Assembly (NCBI RefSeq): GCF_016427535.1
Contig: NZ_JAELXV010000002.1
Location: forward strand, 434,001-498,000
Reading direction: 5' to 3'
Source of the DNA: Hymenobacter sp. BT559
GTDB lineage: Bacteria; Bacteroidota; Bacteroidia; Cytophagales; Hymenobacteraceae
DNA length: 64,000 bases
The notes under the pieces were generated by a model. The model was not told the origin of the DNA. It was given only the letters and a program-made list of their open reading frames with translations, and ran no database searches. Both the position numbers and the translations under genes were made by a program. Positions 18,858 to 26,656 of the stretch are shown here, in pieces; positions within the stretch are counted from its first letter, which is position 1; each line of letters starts with the position of its first letter.

Positions 18858-21446
18858 CTAGGCCACGGCCTGCGGGCGCTGTGCGCCTGCCCGGCCGGTG
18901 GCTGGCTTCGCAACCGGCGCTGCCTTAGCGGTGCGGCGCTGCCGGATGCTGAGGCACAGGCCGAGGCCCATGAGCAGCGTGCCGCCCCACAGCAGGTTGA
19001 TGAAGGGTTTGGCGGTCGCTTTCAATACAATGTAGTCTTTGGCGGTGGTGCTTACGCCGAAGGTGAATTTGCCCTTCACTGGGTCAATCTGGTTCAGTGT
19101 GAGGCGCAGGCCTAGGTCTTCGACTTCGTCGGGCACGCTGCCCACCTGGCGGTCACGCAGCACGAATATGGGGTGCGCGTGGTACTGCCGGCCCTTTTCA
19201 CCCGAGATTATCATGTCGGCCTGCAAGGCAATGTCGCCTTGCTGCAGCTTCACGCCCGGTACCGAGTGGGCCTGCTCGATGGCCCGGAATACGGCGAAGT
19301 AATCGTTCAGGAAAATCGTATCGCCCACGGCCAGCTCGTGCGGTATGCTCGGGCTCCAGGGTTGCTCCTTGCGCGGGTCGGGCACGGAGGTAATGTGCGA
19401 GTAAATATCGTGCCCTAGGTAGCGCTGCAAGGCTGGCGAAGCCAGAATGCCGCCCATTTCCTCGTTTATCTGCGCGCGGGGATAGAGCGTGAACGACTCG
19501 CCGTTTTTCTTATCCTCGTAGTTAACACGGTAGTACGTGTTCTCGGGTCGGATTTCGAGCGTGTCACCAGTCTTGAAATACACCTTGTCATCGCGCTTGA
19601 TATCGCCGCGGGCTACGGCCTTATACTCGTCGTCGGTGCGGTAGAGCAGCTGCGTGTTTACGTAGCCGGGTACACCGGGCACATCGAGGTACTGGCCGGT
19701 GTAGGTCACGTCGTAGCCGTGCATCGGAATGGTCTCGTTGCGCAGCAGCAGCACGTTGTCCCTGTTCTCTTCCTCCGTCATTTGCTGCGAAATGAGGCGG
19801 CCCGTCACGTTGCGCGAAATGTTGTCGGAATAGCCTGCCGAGCCCAGCATACCTAGGAGCATCAGCGCCACGCCGATGTGGGCTACCGCGCCGCCCGAAA
19901 TGGTGGTGCCTCGCTGCCACAGCCCGAACAAGGTGCCAAAATTGGCCAGCACGCCAAACAAGCCCGCCGCCAGCAAAATGGCGTAAGGCACCGTGATGGG
20001 ATGGCCGAAGTAGCGCAGCAAAAGCACCCCTAGGGCCGTACCCAGTAGCGCCAGCATTATGCTGGGCGCAAAGGCATTGATTACCGATTCCTTGTTATTG
20101 CGCTGCCACCACATCACCTGCGCGATGCCCGAAAGGAAGGCAATCAGCACCCCGCTCCACAGCTGAATACGGGTGTAAAACGAAATCTGGTCAGCCGGCA
20201 ACGCCATGTTAGCCTTGATGCCGAAGAAGCCCAAGAAAGCTTTGTATACTGGAATGCTAGTGGTGAATAGCACCTGGAAAGCAGCCAAGCACAGTACCGT
20301 GGCGCCCACAAATACCCACATTTCGGGGCTGTAGGCATCAAGCTCTTTTTCCGAAATTGGGATGCTCTTCCAGCGCTTTACCAGCAAGCCCACGGCCAGC
20401 ACCGTGAAGAAGCCTAGGTAGATAAGCAACTGCCCCGACAGGCCGAGGTCGGTGAACGAGTGCACCGAGGCGGCGCCTAGTACGCCGCTGCGCGTGAGAA
20501 AAGTGGCGTAGAGAATGAGCACGAACGTGGACACCACCAGCACAAATGCCGTGCGCAGGCCTGTGCGTCGGCGCTGCCACAGCACCATACCGTGCAGGGC
20601 CGCGATGAGCACCAGCCACGGCACAAAAATGGCATTCTCCACGGGGTCCCAGTTCCAGTAGCCGCCGAAGTTCAGGGTTTCGTAGGCCCAGTAGGCGCCC
20701 ATCATAATGCCGATGCCCAACACCGCGCCGCCGAATGACGTCCACGGCAGAGCAGGCTTTACCCAACTGGTCAATTCTTTTTTCCAGAGGCCGGCGATGG
20801 CAAAGGCAAACGGCACCAGCGTGAGCGCAAAGCCCAGGAACAGCGTGGGCGGGTGAATCACCATCCAGTAGTTCTGCAGCAGGGCGTTGAGGCCGTTGCC
20901 ATCCTTAGGCACGAAGTCGGGCTGGGTTTTCCACACCGGCAGGTCGGTGAGGAAGTCGCGCAGCAGAATGAAAGGCGACGAGCCAATCTTGGTGCCGCCC
21001 ACCACTACGCCCAGAATCATACTTACCAGGAAGGCCTGCACGGCCGCAAACACGGCCAGCACCGGCGCTTCCCACTGCCGGTTGAACTTCATGATACCTA
21101 GGCCGATGAGCACGTGCCAGAATATCCAGAGCAGGAAGCTACCCTCTTGCCCCTCCCAGAAGCACGAAATCATAAAGTGCACCGGCAGGTGGTTGGAGGA
21201 GTGCGACCAAGCGTAGTAGTACTCGTAGCGGTGCGCATGAATGATGTTGAACAGGGCGCCCACCACCATCAGCACAGCCGCGCCGTGCACAAAGAAAGCG
21301 CCCCGCGCTAGCCGCAGCCAGCTACCGTCGGCTTCGCCGAGCGCGCGGCCCCGCGCCGCCTGAAAGTAGCCGTAGGCCGCTACCGCCGCCGCCACAAAGG
21401 CCACGATAACGCTGGCCTGGCCGAAGTTTCCGATAAATAAATTCAC
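18858..21446 (-). CDS. ccmF: Cytochrome c maturation heme lyase subunit CcmF
   Basis: 862 aa, GTG start. A polytopic membrane protein that, with CcmH-type partners, attaches heme from CcmE to apocytochrome c. The WWD-type heme-handling region appears as NFGGYWNWDPVENA (about 259-272), preceded by the conserved WEGQEGSFLLW (about 96-106) and VIHPPTLFLGF (about 196-206). The C-terminal third is a large periplasmic domain followed by a last helix (FINLLWGGTLLMGLGLCLS) and an Ala/Pro-rich tail. It is the last gene of the ccm cluster here, and it is separated from ccmE by an inverted repeat. A TACCTTTG element lies 20 bp upstream, so it may also have its own promoter. Confidence 0.95.
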   Translation of the reverse strand: MNLFIGNFGQASVIVAFVAAAVAAYGYFQAARGRALGEADGSWLRLARGAFFVHGAAVLMVVGALFNIIHAHRYEYYYAWSHSSNHLPVHFMISCFWEGQEGSFLLWIFWHVLIGLGIMKFNRQWEAPVLAVFAAVQAFLVSMILGVVVGGTKIGSSPFILLRDFLTDLPVWKTQPDFVPKDGNGLNALLQNYWMVIHPPTLFLGFALTLVPFAFAIAGLWKKELTSWVKPALPWTSFGGAVLGIGIMMGAYWAYETLNFGGYWNWDPVENAIFVPWLVLIAALHGMVLWQRRRTGLRTAFVLVVSTFVLILYATFLTRSGVLGAASVHSFTDLGLSGQLLIYLGFFTVLAVGLLVKRWKSIPISEKELDAYSPEMWVFVGATVLCLAAFQVLFTTSIPVYKAFLGFFGIKANMALPADQISFYTRIQLWSGVLIAFLSGIAQVMWWQRNNKESVINAFAPSIMLALLGTALGVLLLRYFGHPITVPYAILLAAGLFGVLANFGTLFGLWQRGTTISGGAVAHIGVALMLLGMLGSAGYSDNISRNVTGRLISQQMTEEENRDNVLLLRNETIPMHGYDVTYTGQYLDVPGVPGYVNTQLLYRTDDEYKAVARGDIKRDDKVYFKTGDTLEIRPENTYYRVNYEDKKNGESFTLYPRAQINEEMGGILASPALQRYLGHDIYSHITSVPDPRKEQPWSPSIPHELAVGDTIFLNDYFAVFRAIEQAHSVPGVKLQQGDIALQADMIISGEKGRQYHAHPIFVLRDRQVGSVPDEVEDLGLRLTLNQIDPVKGKFTFGVSTTAKDYIVLKATAKPFINLLWGGTLLMGLGLCLSIRQRRTAKAAPVAKPATGRAGAQRPQAVA

Positions 21447-21465
21447 AGGCTAACTATTTTTTCTA

Positions 21466-21473
21466 CAAAGGTA
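21466..21473 (-). promoter_or_regulatory. Candidate -7 element of ccmF
   Basis: TACCTTTG on the minus strand lies 20 bp before the ccmF GTG. TTTTG occurs further upstream, but the spacing (about 28 bp) is longer than usual. Confidence 0.45.
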
Positions 21474-21510
21474 CCGCCTAGCGGCGGGGGTAGCTAAAAG
21501 TCAAAAGGCA

Positions 21511-21605
21511 AAGCCGCCATGCGGAGCTTGTCGAAGCACTTTGCTCGCACGGTTCGATTTCCTAGGCCACACGAGCTGCTTCGGCAAGCTCAGCATGACG
21601 GCTTA
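21511..21605. repeat. REP-like inverted repeat, family B
   Basis: Arms 21511-21538 and 21578-21605 match at 25 of 28 positions. The consensus is GTCATGCTGAGCTTGCCGAAGCA. It lies between ccmE and ccmF; family members recur at 55420-55446 (short) and inside 62066-62218. Confidence 0.75.
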
Positions 21606-21624
21606 AGCTTATCCTTAGGGGCTA

Positions 21625-22068
21625 TTAATTGCGCATAGCCGTGGCGGGGGGCGGGGCATTCTTGCCGAGGTCCTTCTCCACGTACTTGCTCGGGCACTTG
21701 GTCAAAATCTGGTCGGCCACGAACACGTTGTCTTTCATTGCGCCTACAATCACCACCTGTTCCGACTTGTCGAGGTCGGGCGGGGCGGGGTTGTGGTACA
21801 CCACGCGCTGGGCCACGTTGAGGGTATCGACCAGCGTGAAGGCAAAGTAGTTGGGGTCGCGGCGGGCGTCGTACTCTAGCCCTAGGGGCTGCTTCGAGGC
21901 GTCGCGGGGCAGCGTGCCCACTACGTGCACTTTGTTGGGGTTGCCAGCGGCCGCCTGCTGCCGGGCCTCGGCAAACGTGACGTAGGAGCTAGCGCCCGAC
22001 ATGGTGCTGATGATGACACTCACCGCGGCGGCGATGACGAGCAACACGAAAATGTGCGTTTTCTTCAT
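21625..22068 (-). CDS. ccmE: Heme chaperone CcmE, CxxxY variant
   Basis: 147 aa. An N-terminal anchor (about 5-22) is followed by the OB-fold heme chaperone domain. Classical CcmE binds heme covalently by a His in HxxxY. Here the equivalent motif is CPSKY, with C125 in the His position and Y129 kept, as in the CcmE variants known from Desulfovibrio and archaea. The tail is a short Pro/Ala-rich stretch. It lies between ccmD and ccmF on the same strand. Confidence 0.9.
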   Translation of the reverse strand: MKKTHIFVLLVIAAAVSVIISTMSGASSYVTFAEARQQAAAGNPNKVHVVGTLPRDASKQPLGLEYDARRDPNYFAFTLVDTLNVAQRVVYHNPAPPDLDKSEQVVIVGAMKDNVFVADQILTKCPSKYVEKDLGKNAPPPATAMRN

Positions 22069-22107
22069 TGGGTTAAGAACAGATTTTCGGGGAAAGGCGT
22101 GCCGGGC

Positions 22108-22359
22108 TTAGCGGCTTTCTGCTTCTTTTTCGAGGCGGCTTACTTTGCCATCGAGGCGCACGAGGTACACCAGCAAGCCCGCCACAATGATGACGAGCAC
22201 CAGCACCACCACGTAGATTTTGCCGCTCTGGCGCAAGGCGTCGGCCATTTCGGGCTCGGCGGCCGCGGGGGCTTGGGCAAGGGCCGCGCCACCTAGGAGC
22301 AGCAGCGGCAGCAGCAGGGCCACCGCCCGACTAAGCCAGTTGTTTTTCTTGTTTTTCAT
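22108..22359 (-). CDS. CcmD family membrane protein
   Basis: 83 aa. A signal-like N-terminal helix (LLPLLLLGGAALAQA, about 16-30) is followed by a second helix (IYVVVLVLVIIVAGLLVYLV, about 47-66) and a basic/acidic tail, DGKVSRLEKEAES. This matches the small Bacteroidota CcmD-like protein that links CcmC and CcmE. ATG 22359 was chosen. It overlaps the end of ccmC by 29 nt, a sign of coupling. Confidence 0.75.
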   Translation of the reverse strand: MKNKKNNWLSRAVALLLPLLLLGGAALAQAPAAAEPEMADALRQSGKIYVVVLVLVIIVAGLLVYLVRLDGKVSRLEKEAESR

Positions 22360-23008
22360 AAATCTTCTCTTGCACAAAAGCCAAGCGACAAGCCACTTCC
22401 GTAATCCATACTCCCAGCAACGTCCAGCCAATCACGGCCGGGTAAAACACCAGCCGCATGGCGCTGTCCAGGTCATACTTGCTAAAGCCGGGGTTGCCGC
22501 CCATGCCAGGGTGCAGCGACGCTTCTGCCAACCTAGGCATGATGAACAAAAGCGGGATAGCCGCCGAGAATGCAAAAATATTATAGATAGCCGACAGGCG
22601 CGCCCGTTGCTGCTCGTCGCGCACCGAGCCGCGCAGCACCAGGTAGGCAGCGTAGATAAGCATAGTCACGGCGGCGCCGTTGAGCTTTACATCGGTGGTC
22701 CACCAGGTGCCCCAGGTGTAGCGCGCCCACAGGCTGCCCGTGAGCAAGCCCAGCACCCCTAGGAGAATGCCTGTTTTGGCCGACTCGTGGGCCAGAATAT
22801 CAAGGCGCGAGCTAGGATTGCGCAGATAGCGCACCGAGTTGATGACCGAGGCCAGCAGGATAATCGTCATCCCAAACCACATCGGCACGTGGAAGTACAG
22901 GTTGCGCTCGGTCTCGTTGAGGATAGCTAGGCGCGGCACGTGGCCCAAGAAACCCATCACTACTGTGTACAGCAACAGGGCGATGGTCAGGTATTTCCAC
23001 CACTTCAT
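22331..23008 (-). CDS. ccmC: Heme exporter/ligase CcmC
   Basis: 225 aa, about six membrane helices. It has the CcsA/CcmC heme-handling region: YFHVPMWFGMTI (about 38-49) with its conserved His, and YTWGTWWTTDVKLNGAAVTM (about 103-122), where the usual WWxWD is WWTTD. CcmC loads heme on CcmE. ATG 23008 gives MKWWKYL; the TTG at 23014 overlaps the methyltransferase stop. It lies 6 bp after the methyltransferase and overlaps ccmD. Confidence 0.93.
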   Translation of the reverse strand: MKWWKYLTIALLLYTVVMGFLGHVPRLAILNETERNLYFHVPMWFGMTIILLASVINSVRYLRNPSSRLDILAHESAKTGILLGVLGLLTGSLWARYTWGTWWTTDVKLNGAAVTMLIYAAYLVLRGSVRDEQQRARLSAIYNIFAFSAAIPLLFIMPRLAEASLHPGMGGNPGFSKYDLDSAMRLVFYPAVIGWTLLGVWITEVACRLAFVQEKIYEKQEKQLA

Positions 23009-23014
23009 AAGCAA

Positions 23015-23653
23015 TTAGTGAGTATCAGTTAATAATTCGGTTGGGCGCCGGCCTACCACGCCATAGAGTGGGTCGCCATCTTTGGGACGGTGCGCAAATA
23101 CCTCGGTGGGGCCAAAGTTGGCCGCCGCGAAATACTGCTGCACCAAGGCCACGTGGCCATTATCATTAAGAACCTGCCAGGCGTACACCGCCTTGTCGGG
23201 AAAGCAGCGGTTGGAGAACGTAACCACTAGCGGCGCACCGGGCCGCAGCACCCGCGCCAGCTCTTGAAACACATCGGCCGGGCGCGTGAGGTATTGCACC
23301 GACACGCAAATGCCCGCCGCATCAAACTCGGCGTCGCCATAGGGCAGGTGCGGCTGTGCGTTTAGGTCTTGCACCAAGTGCTCGGTTAGGCGCGGGTTCT
23401 GAGCTAGCTCGCGGGCATTCATGCCTAGGCCCGCCACGCGGGTGTAGGGCACCTCGGCGGGCAGGTGGCTCACCCAGCTGCTCATGAGGTCGAGCACGGC
23501 CCCGCCGGCCGGCAAAAACTGCCGGTACAGCTGCGTCACGGCCGCCACCGCACCTGCGTCGATATGCGTCACCAGCCGCTCGAAGCGGTAAAACTCCTGG
23601 TCGGGCGCTTCGTCGCGGCGAGCAAAAGCCTGGGGGGGAAGGTCATTTAACAT
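23015..23653 (-). CDS. Class I SAM-dependent methyltransferase
   Basis: 212 aa. GGAVLDLMSSWVSHLP is the SAM-binding motif I region, in which the usual Gly-rich loop is reduced. FDAAGICVSVQYLTRPADVFQELARVLRPGAPLVVTFSNR gives motifs IV to VI. Substrate unknown. It sits inside the ccm cluster between ccmB and ccmC, and ends 6 bp before ccmC, so it is presumably co-expressed. Its start lies in a TTAA-rich inverted repeat. Confidence 0.85.
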   Translation of the reverse strand: MLNDLPPQAFARRDEAPDQEFYRFERLVTHIDAGAVAAVTQLYRQFLPAGGAVLDLMSSWVSHLPAEVPYTRVAGLGMNARELAQNPRLTEHLVQDLNAQPHLPYGDAEFDAAGICVSVQYLTRPADVFQELARVLRPGAPLVVTFSNRCFPDKAVYAWQVLNDNGHVALVQQYFAAANFGPTEVFAHRPKDGDPLYGVVGRRPTELLTDTH

Positions 23654-23745
23654 TTAACAACTATCATTTGACATTTAACAAGTGGCTCTTTGTGCATTTG
23701 ACAGATTGAGCGGCTGTTAAATGCGAAATGATACCTGTTAAATGA
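23644..23745. repeat. TTAA-rich inverted repeat (family D)
   Basis: Arms 23650-23679 and 23716-23745 match at 25 of 30 positions, built from CATTTAACA-like units. It lies between ccmB and the methyltransferase and overlaps the first codons of the latter. Confidence 0.7.
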
Positions 23746-24423
23746 CTAGGTGCGCCACAGAAATGGGAATAATACATAGGACACCGCCCCCACAATAAAG
23801 TTCAAGGCAATGAGCGTAAGCATAGGCCCCTGGCTGACATCCCAAGGCAAACCATCGAGCGCGTTCTTGCTGATTTTGACTACGATGAGCAGCACGGGTA
23901 CCAGTACAGGCAAGCCCAGTACGGCCAGTAGCGTGCCGCCCCCGCCTTGCCCCGCCCGCGCCGCAATGGCCGAGACAAGCGTGAGCGACGAAGCCAAGCT
24001 GATGGCGCCCACGGCCACGTTGGCCGCAAACAGCCCCCAGCTTTGCACCGGGTTGCCGAGCAGCATGGTGTACACCAGCAGCCCCGGCGCGGCCAGTGTC
24101 AGCAGCAGCAGGGCGTTGTAGATTATTTTGGCCAGGATAACGGCCTCGGGCCGGGCCACCGTGTAGTAGTACAGGCGCAGCCCGGCGGGCTCTTGGGCCA
24201 GGCCGCGCCCCGCCGCCCCTAGGGCCGCAAACAGGAGGATAACCCAAAAAAGCGCGTTCCACGCTGGGGCCGGGGGTAGGCCGCCGCGCAGCGTAAAGCT
24301 GAGGTAGCTCACATACACGGTGCCGCCTACGTAGAGCAATAGGCCCGCCAAAGCCGTGCGCTGCCGCCATTCCAGGCGCAGGTCTTTTAGCAATAAATGC
24401 CAGATTTCAGCGGGCAGCGACAC
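23746..24423 (-). CDS. ccmB: Heme exporter protein CcmB
   Basis: 225 aa from GTG 24423 (VSLPAEIWHLLLKDLRLEWRQR). It is the membrane subunit of the CcmABC transporter with about six helices. The conserved N-terminal KDLRLEWRQR and the FWVILLFAALGAAGRGLAQE block (about 59-78) are family features. The expected ATPase CcmA is not in the window. An upstream in-frame start (24477) would add an implausible Cys/Pro-rich leader and read through a TATCTTTG promoter element. It heads the cluster ccmB, methyltransferase, ccmC, ccmD, ccmE, ccmF. Confidence 0.88.
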   Translation of the reverse strand: MSLPAEIWHLLLKDLRLEWRQRTALAGLLLYVGGTVYVSYLSFTLRGGLPPAPAWNALFWVILLFAALGAAGRGLAQEPAGLRLYYYTVARPEAVILAKIIYNALLLLTLAAPGLLVYTMLLGNPVQSWGLFAANVAVGAISLASSLTLVSAIAARAGQGGGGTLLAVLGLPVLVPVLLIVVKISKNALDGLPWDVSQGPMLTLIALNFIVGAVSYVLFPFLWRT

Positions 24424-24427
24424 GCCG

Positions 24428-24435
24428 CAAAGATA
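24428..24435 (-). promoter_or_regulatory. Candidate -7 element of the ccm cluster
   Basis: TATCTTTG on the minus strand lies only 4 bp before the proposed ccmB GTG. If functional, the message would be leaderless or nearly so. Confidence 0.4.
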
Positions 24436-24484
24436 CGGCTCACACCGGGGCTGGGGGTAGCTTATTAAAGAAAGCACTATAGCG

Positions 24485-24515
24485 CAAAAAAGCGGCGACC
24501 TGCCGGCCGCCGCTT
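24485..24515 (-). terminator. Intrinsic terminator after T9SS cargo gene
   Basis: AAAGCGGCG pairs with CGCCGCTTT across a 10-nt loop, with a T-run on the minus strand. It lies about 30 bp past the stop of the 24544-26457 gene. Confidence 0.75.
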
Positions 24516-24543
24516 TCAGGAGGTACCCTAGGGCCTCTGTCGA

Positions 24544-26457
24544 TTACTGATGCGCCACGCGCAGCACCTGCGACTCGCCCCCTTGCTCAATGTTAATAAA
24601 GTAGACGCCCGCGGGTAGCGTCCCGACCTCGGGCACGGCCAGCGCGCTGGTGCCCACCGTGGCGGCCTGGGTGCTGCGCCGCAGCACGCGCCCTAGGGCA
24701 TCGCGTAGGGTTATTTGCAAGGGGCCGGCCTTGCGAGTGTTCAGTGTCAAAGTCAGCGTTTCGCCAAAGGGCACGGGCGCGGCCTCGGCCGTGAACACAG
24801 TATTAGTGGCGTTGCGCACGGCTAGCACCCGGCTTTCGGTCACCCGAATATCATCGAGCAATAGCGCAGACCGGTCGGGCGCGCTGATGGCGTGAAACCC
24901 AATGTAGTACAAGCCATCGGCAGGCGGCGTGATGGTGGCCACCTGGCCCGCGGTGGTGGTAGCGTAGTCTTCGTTGGTAATAGACTTGGCGCTGTAGAGC
25001 TGGGTAGTTTGGCCGGTCGGTGTGGCCGCAGTACCATATTTTACCTCTAGGCTTTCGGGGTAGTCGGGGTCTAGCGCCGCGTAGCTAAACTGCAGCTGGT
25101 AGGTGTAGCCCGCCCGGAGCCGGAGGCCAGGCGTAAAGGCCCAGTCGTCGGCGCCTACCGTGGCGTTGGCATCGTTGTATTGGTACACCAGCGCGTTATA
25201 ATTAGAATTGCCTGCGCCAGCTATCACCTCCCAGGTGTAGCCATCGCGGTTGGCATCCAGCACTTGGGCGCTGCACGGTAAGGTGCCCTCCTGGATAGCG
25301 TCAAAATTCTCGGCGTAGGGAAAAGTGCTGATAACTACCGGCGTGGAGGTACAAGGTGTCGAAAAGGCTAAGTAGCTGCTCACCAGGCTTTGGTCGTTGG
25401 CGCCGCACTGGGCCACCGCGTACACGCCGTAGCCATTGCCGGGGGTGAGGCCGGTGATAGTGTAGCTCGTGCCGGTGGTCGTGACAACGGTGCCCCCGTT
25501 AGTAGGGTCAAAATATGGCGGCCCGTAGGCTAGGGCATACCCAGTGCCGTTGGCAGGCGCCGTGAAGCTGATAGTGGCCGACGTGCTCGTGATATTACTA
25601 ACCACCAGATTGCTAGGTGCCAGGCATGTGGGCGCCCTGAAGCGATACGTCCGCCCCGCCTCGGGCAGTACTGTAGCGCGCACGTTGTGGGCGGTGGGGG
25701 CCGAGTTGCCGGTGGCTACTGGGTAGTCGCGGTTTTGCGCTATTGCGGTGTTCCACGCAGCCGTAGAGGCTTTTTGCACGGTTAGCAGCTGGTTATCGGC
25801 CGGGCTGCTACCCTTCAGGCCCACGGCTACGGTGCGCGGGGCGGCCGTGCTCGTGACGCCGGCCGTGGCCGTGCCATACACAAAGTCTATCTGGTTGCTG
25901 CCTTCGTAGAGCTTGACCTGAAAAGAAAAGTTGGCGTACTGCGTGGCAATGGTTGAGGCTTTGTCCGACACGTTTTTCCACTGAATGGTGCACACGCGGC
26001 TGCCGGCCGTGCCCGCGGTGGCCACGCGGTACTCGGTGGGGGCAGTGGCGCCCGCCGTCAGGTCGGTATTAAAAGGAAGAATTAAATTGGTGTCGGTGGT
26101 TGAGTTCAGCGGGCCGCCGGTCGTCACCTGCGGGGTGCCGTAGAAGTAGGGTGCTGCCGGTGCCGTAGCCCCCAGCTTGAGGTAGCCGTTGGTATTGAGC
26201 ACAAACTGCGTAAACGCCGTGCCGTTATAGTTGAACGTGAAGCCAATAGCCTGCGCGGCCGAGTTGGCATCGTCGGTATTGGCCGTGGCGATGGCGGTGC
26301 CCGTGGTGCCTAGGTCCGCGTAAGTATCTACCAGCGACTGAGCCGCGTTAGACGGGTAAGCAAAAGTTTGGGCGTGGGCGGCCGTCAGGCTACCTACTGC
26401 GAGCAGCGCCGCCAAGCCCAGGCGCGGCCAGGAAGTGGCGTAGTAGAAAAGTCCCAT
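24544..26457 (-). CDS. Secreted Fn3 protein with T9SS sorting domain, paralog of 16023-18779
   Basis: 637 aa. The signal peptide ends at about 29 (AHAQ). The N-terminal domain (about 30-270) shares the TANTDDANSAAQAIGFTFNYN block and the following FTQFVLNTNG with the 918-aa protein at 16023-18779. An Fn3 domain follows (CLAPSNLVVSNITSTSATISF), then a choice-of-anchor type domain (FPYAENFDAIQEGTLPC) and a C-terminal sorting domain (GPLQITLRDALGRVLRR ... LPAGVYFINIEQGGESQVLRV). It lacks the CARDB and jelly-roll insert of the paralog. It is expected to be T9SS-exported. Confidence 0.85.
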   Translation of the reverse strand: MGLFYYATSWPRLGLAALLAVGSLTAAHAQTFAYPSNAAQSLVDTYADLGTTGTAIATANTDDANSAAQAIGFTFNYNGTAFTQFVLNTNGYLKLGATAPAAPYFYGTPQVTTGGPLNSTTDTNLILPFNTDLTAGATAPTEYRVATAGTAGSRVCTIQWKNVSDKASTIATQYANFSFQVKLYEGSNQIDFVYGTATAGVTSTAAPRTVAVGLKGSSPADNQLLTVQKASTAAWNTAIAQNRDYPVATGNSAPTAHNVRATVLPEAGRTYRFRAPTCLAPSNLVVSNITSTSATISFTAPANGTGYALAYGPPYFDPTNGGTVVTTTGTSYTITGLTPGNGYGVYAVAQCGANDQSLVSSYLAFSTPCTSTPVVISTFPYAENFDAIQEGTLPCSAQVLDANRDGYTWEVIAGAGNSNYNALVYQYNDANATVGADDWAFTPGLRLRAGYTYQLQFSYAALDPDYPESLEVKYGTAATPTGQTTQLYSAKSITNEDYATTTAGQVATITPPADGLYYIGFHAISAPDRSALLLDDIRVTESRVLAVRNATNTVFTAEAAPVPFGETLTLTLNTRKAGPLQITLRDALGRVLRRSTQAATVGTSALAVPEVGTLPAGVYFINIEQGGESQVLRVAHQ

Positions 26458-26599
26458 TGTATAAGGGGTAAAGTGAAATCATACCGAAAAGTAAGCGTGA
26501 GCCAGCCAGCAGCCTAGGTCAAGCGGCTATACGGCAAAAAAAGAAGGCTGGCCACCACCAATTACTCTGAAAATGAGTAAGCTATTGGCATTAACGCAA

Positions 26600-26633
26600 A
26601 CAAAACGCCCCGGCCTGTGGGGCCGGGGCGTTT
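26600..26633 (-). terminator. Strong intrinsic terminator
   Basis: AAACGCCCCGGCC pairs with GGCCGGGGCGTTT across a short loop. It lies past the stop of the 26657-30007 gene on the minus strand. Confidence 0.85.
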
Positions 26634-26656
26634 GGGGTACCTAGGTGGCGCTGGAC

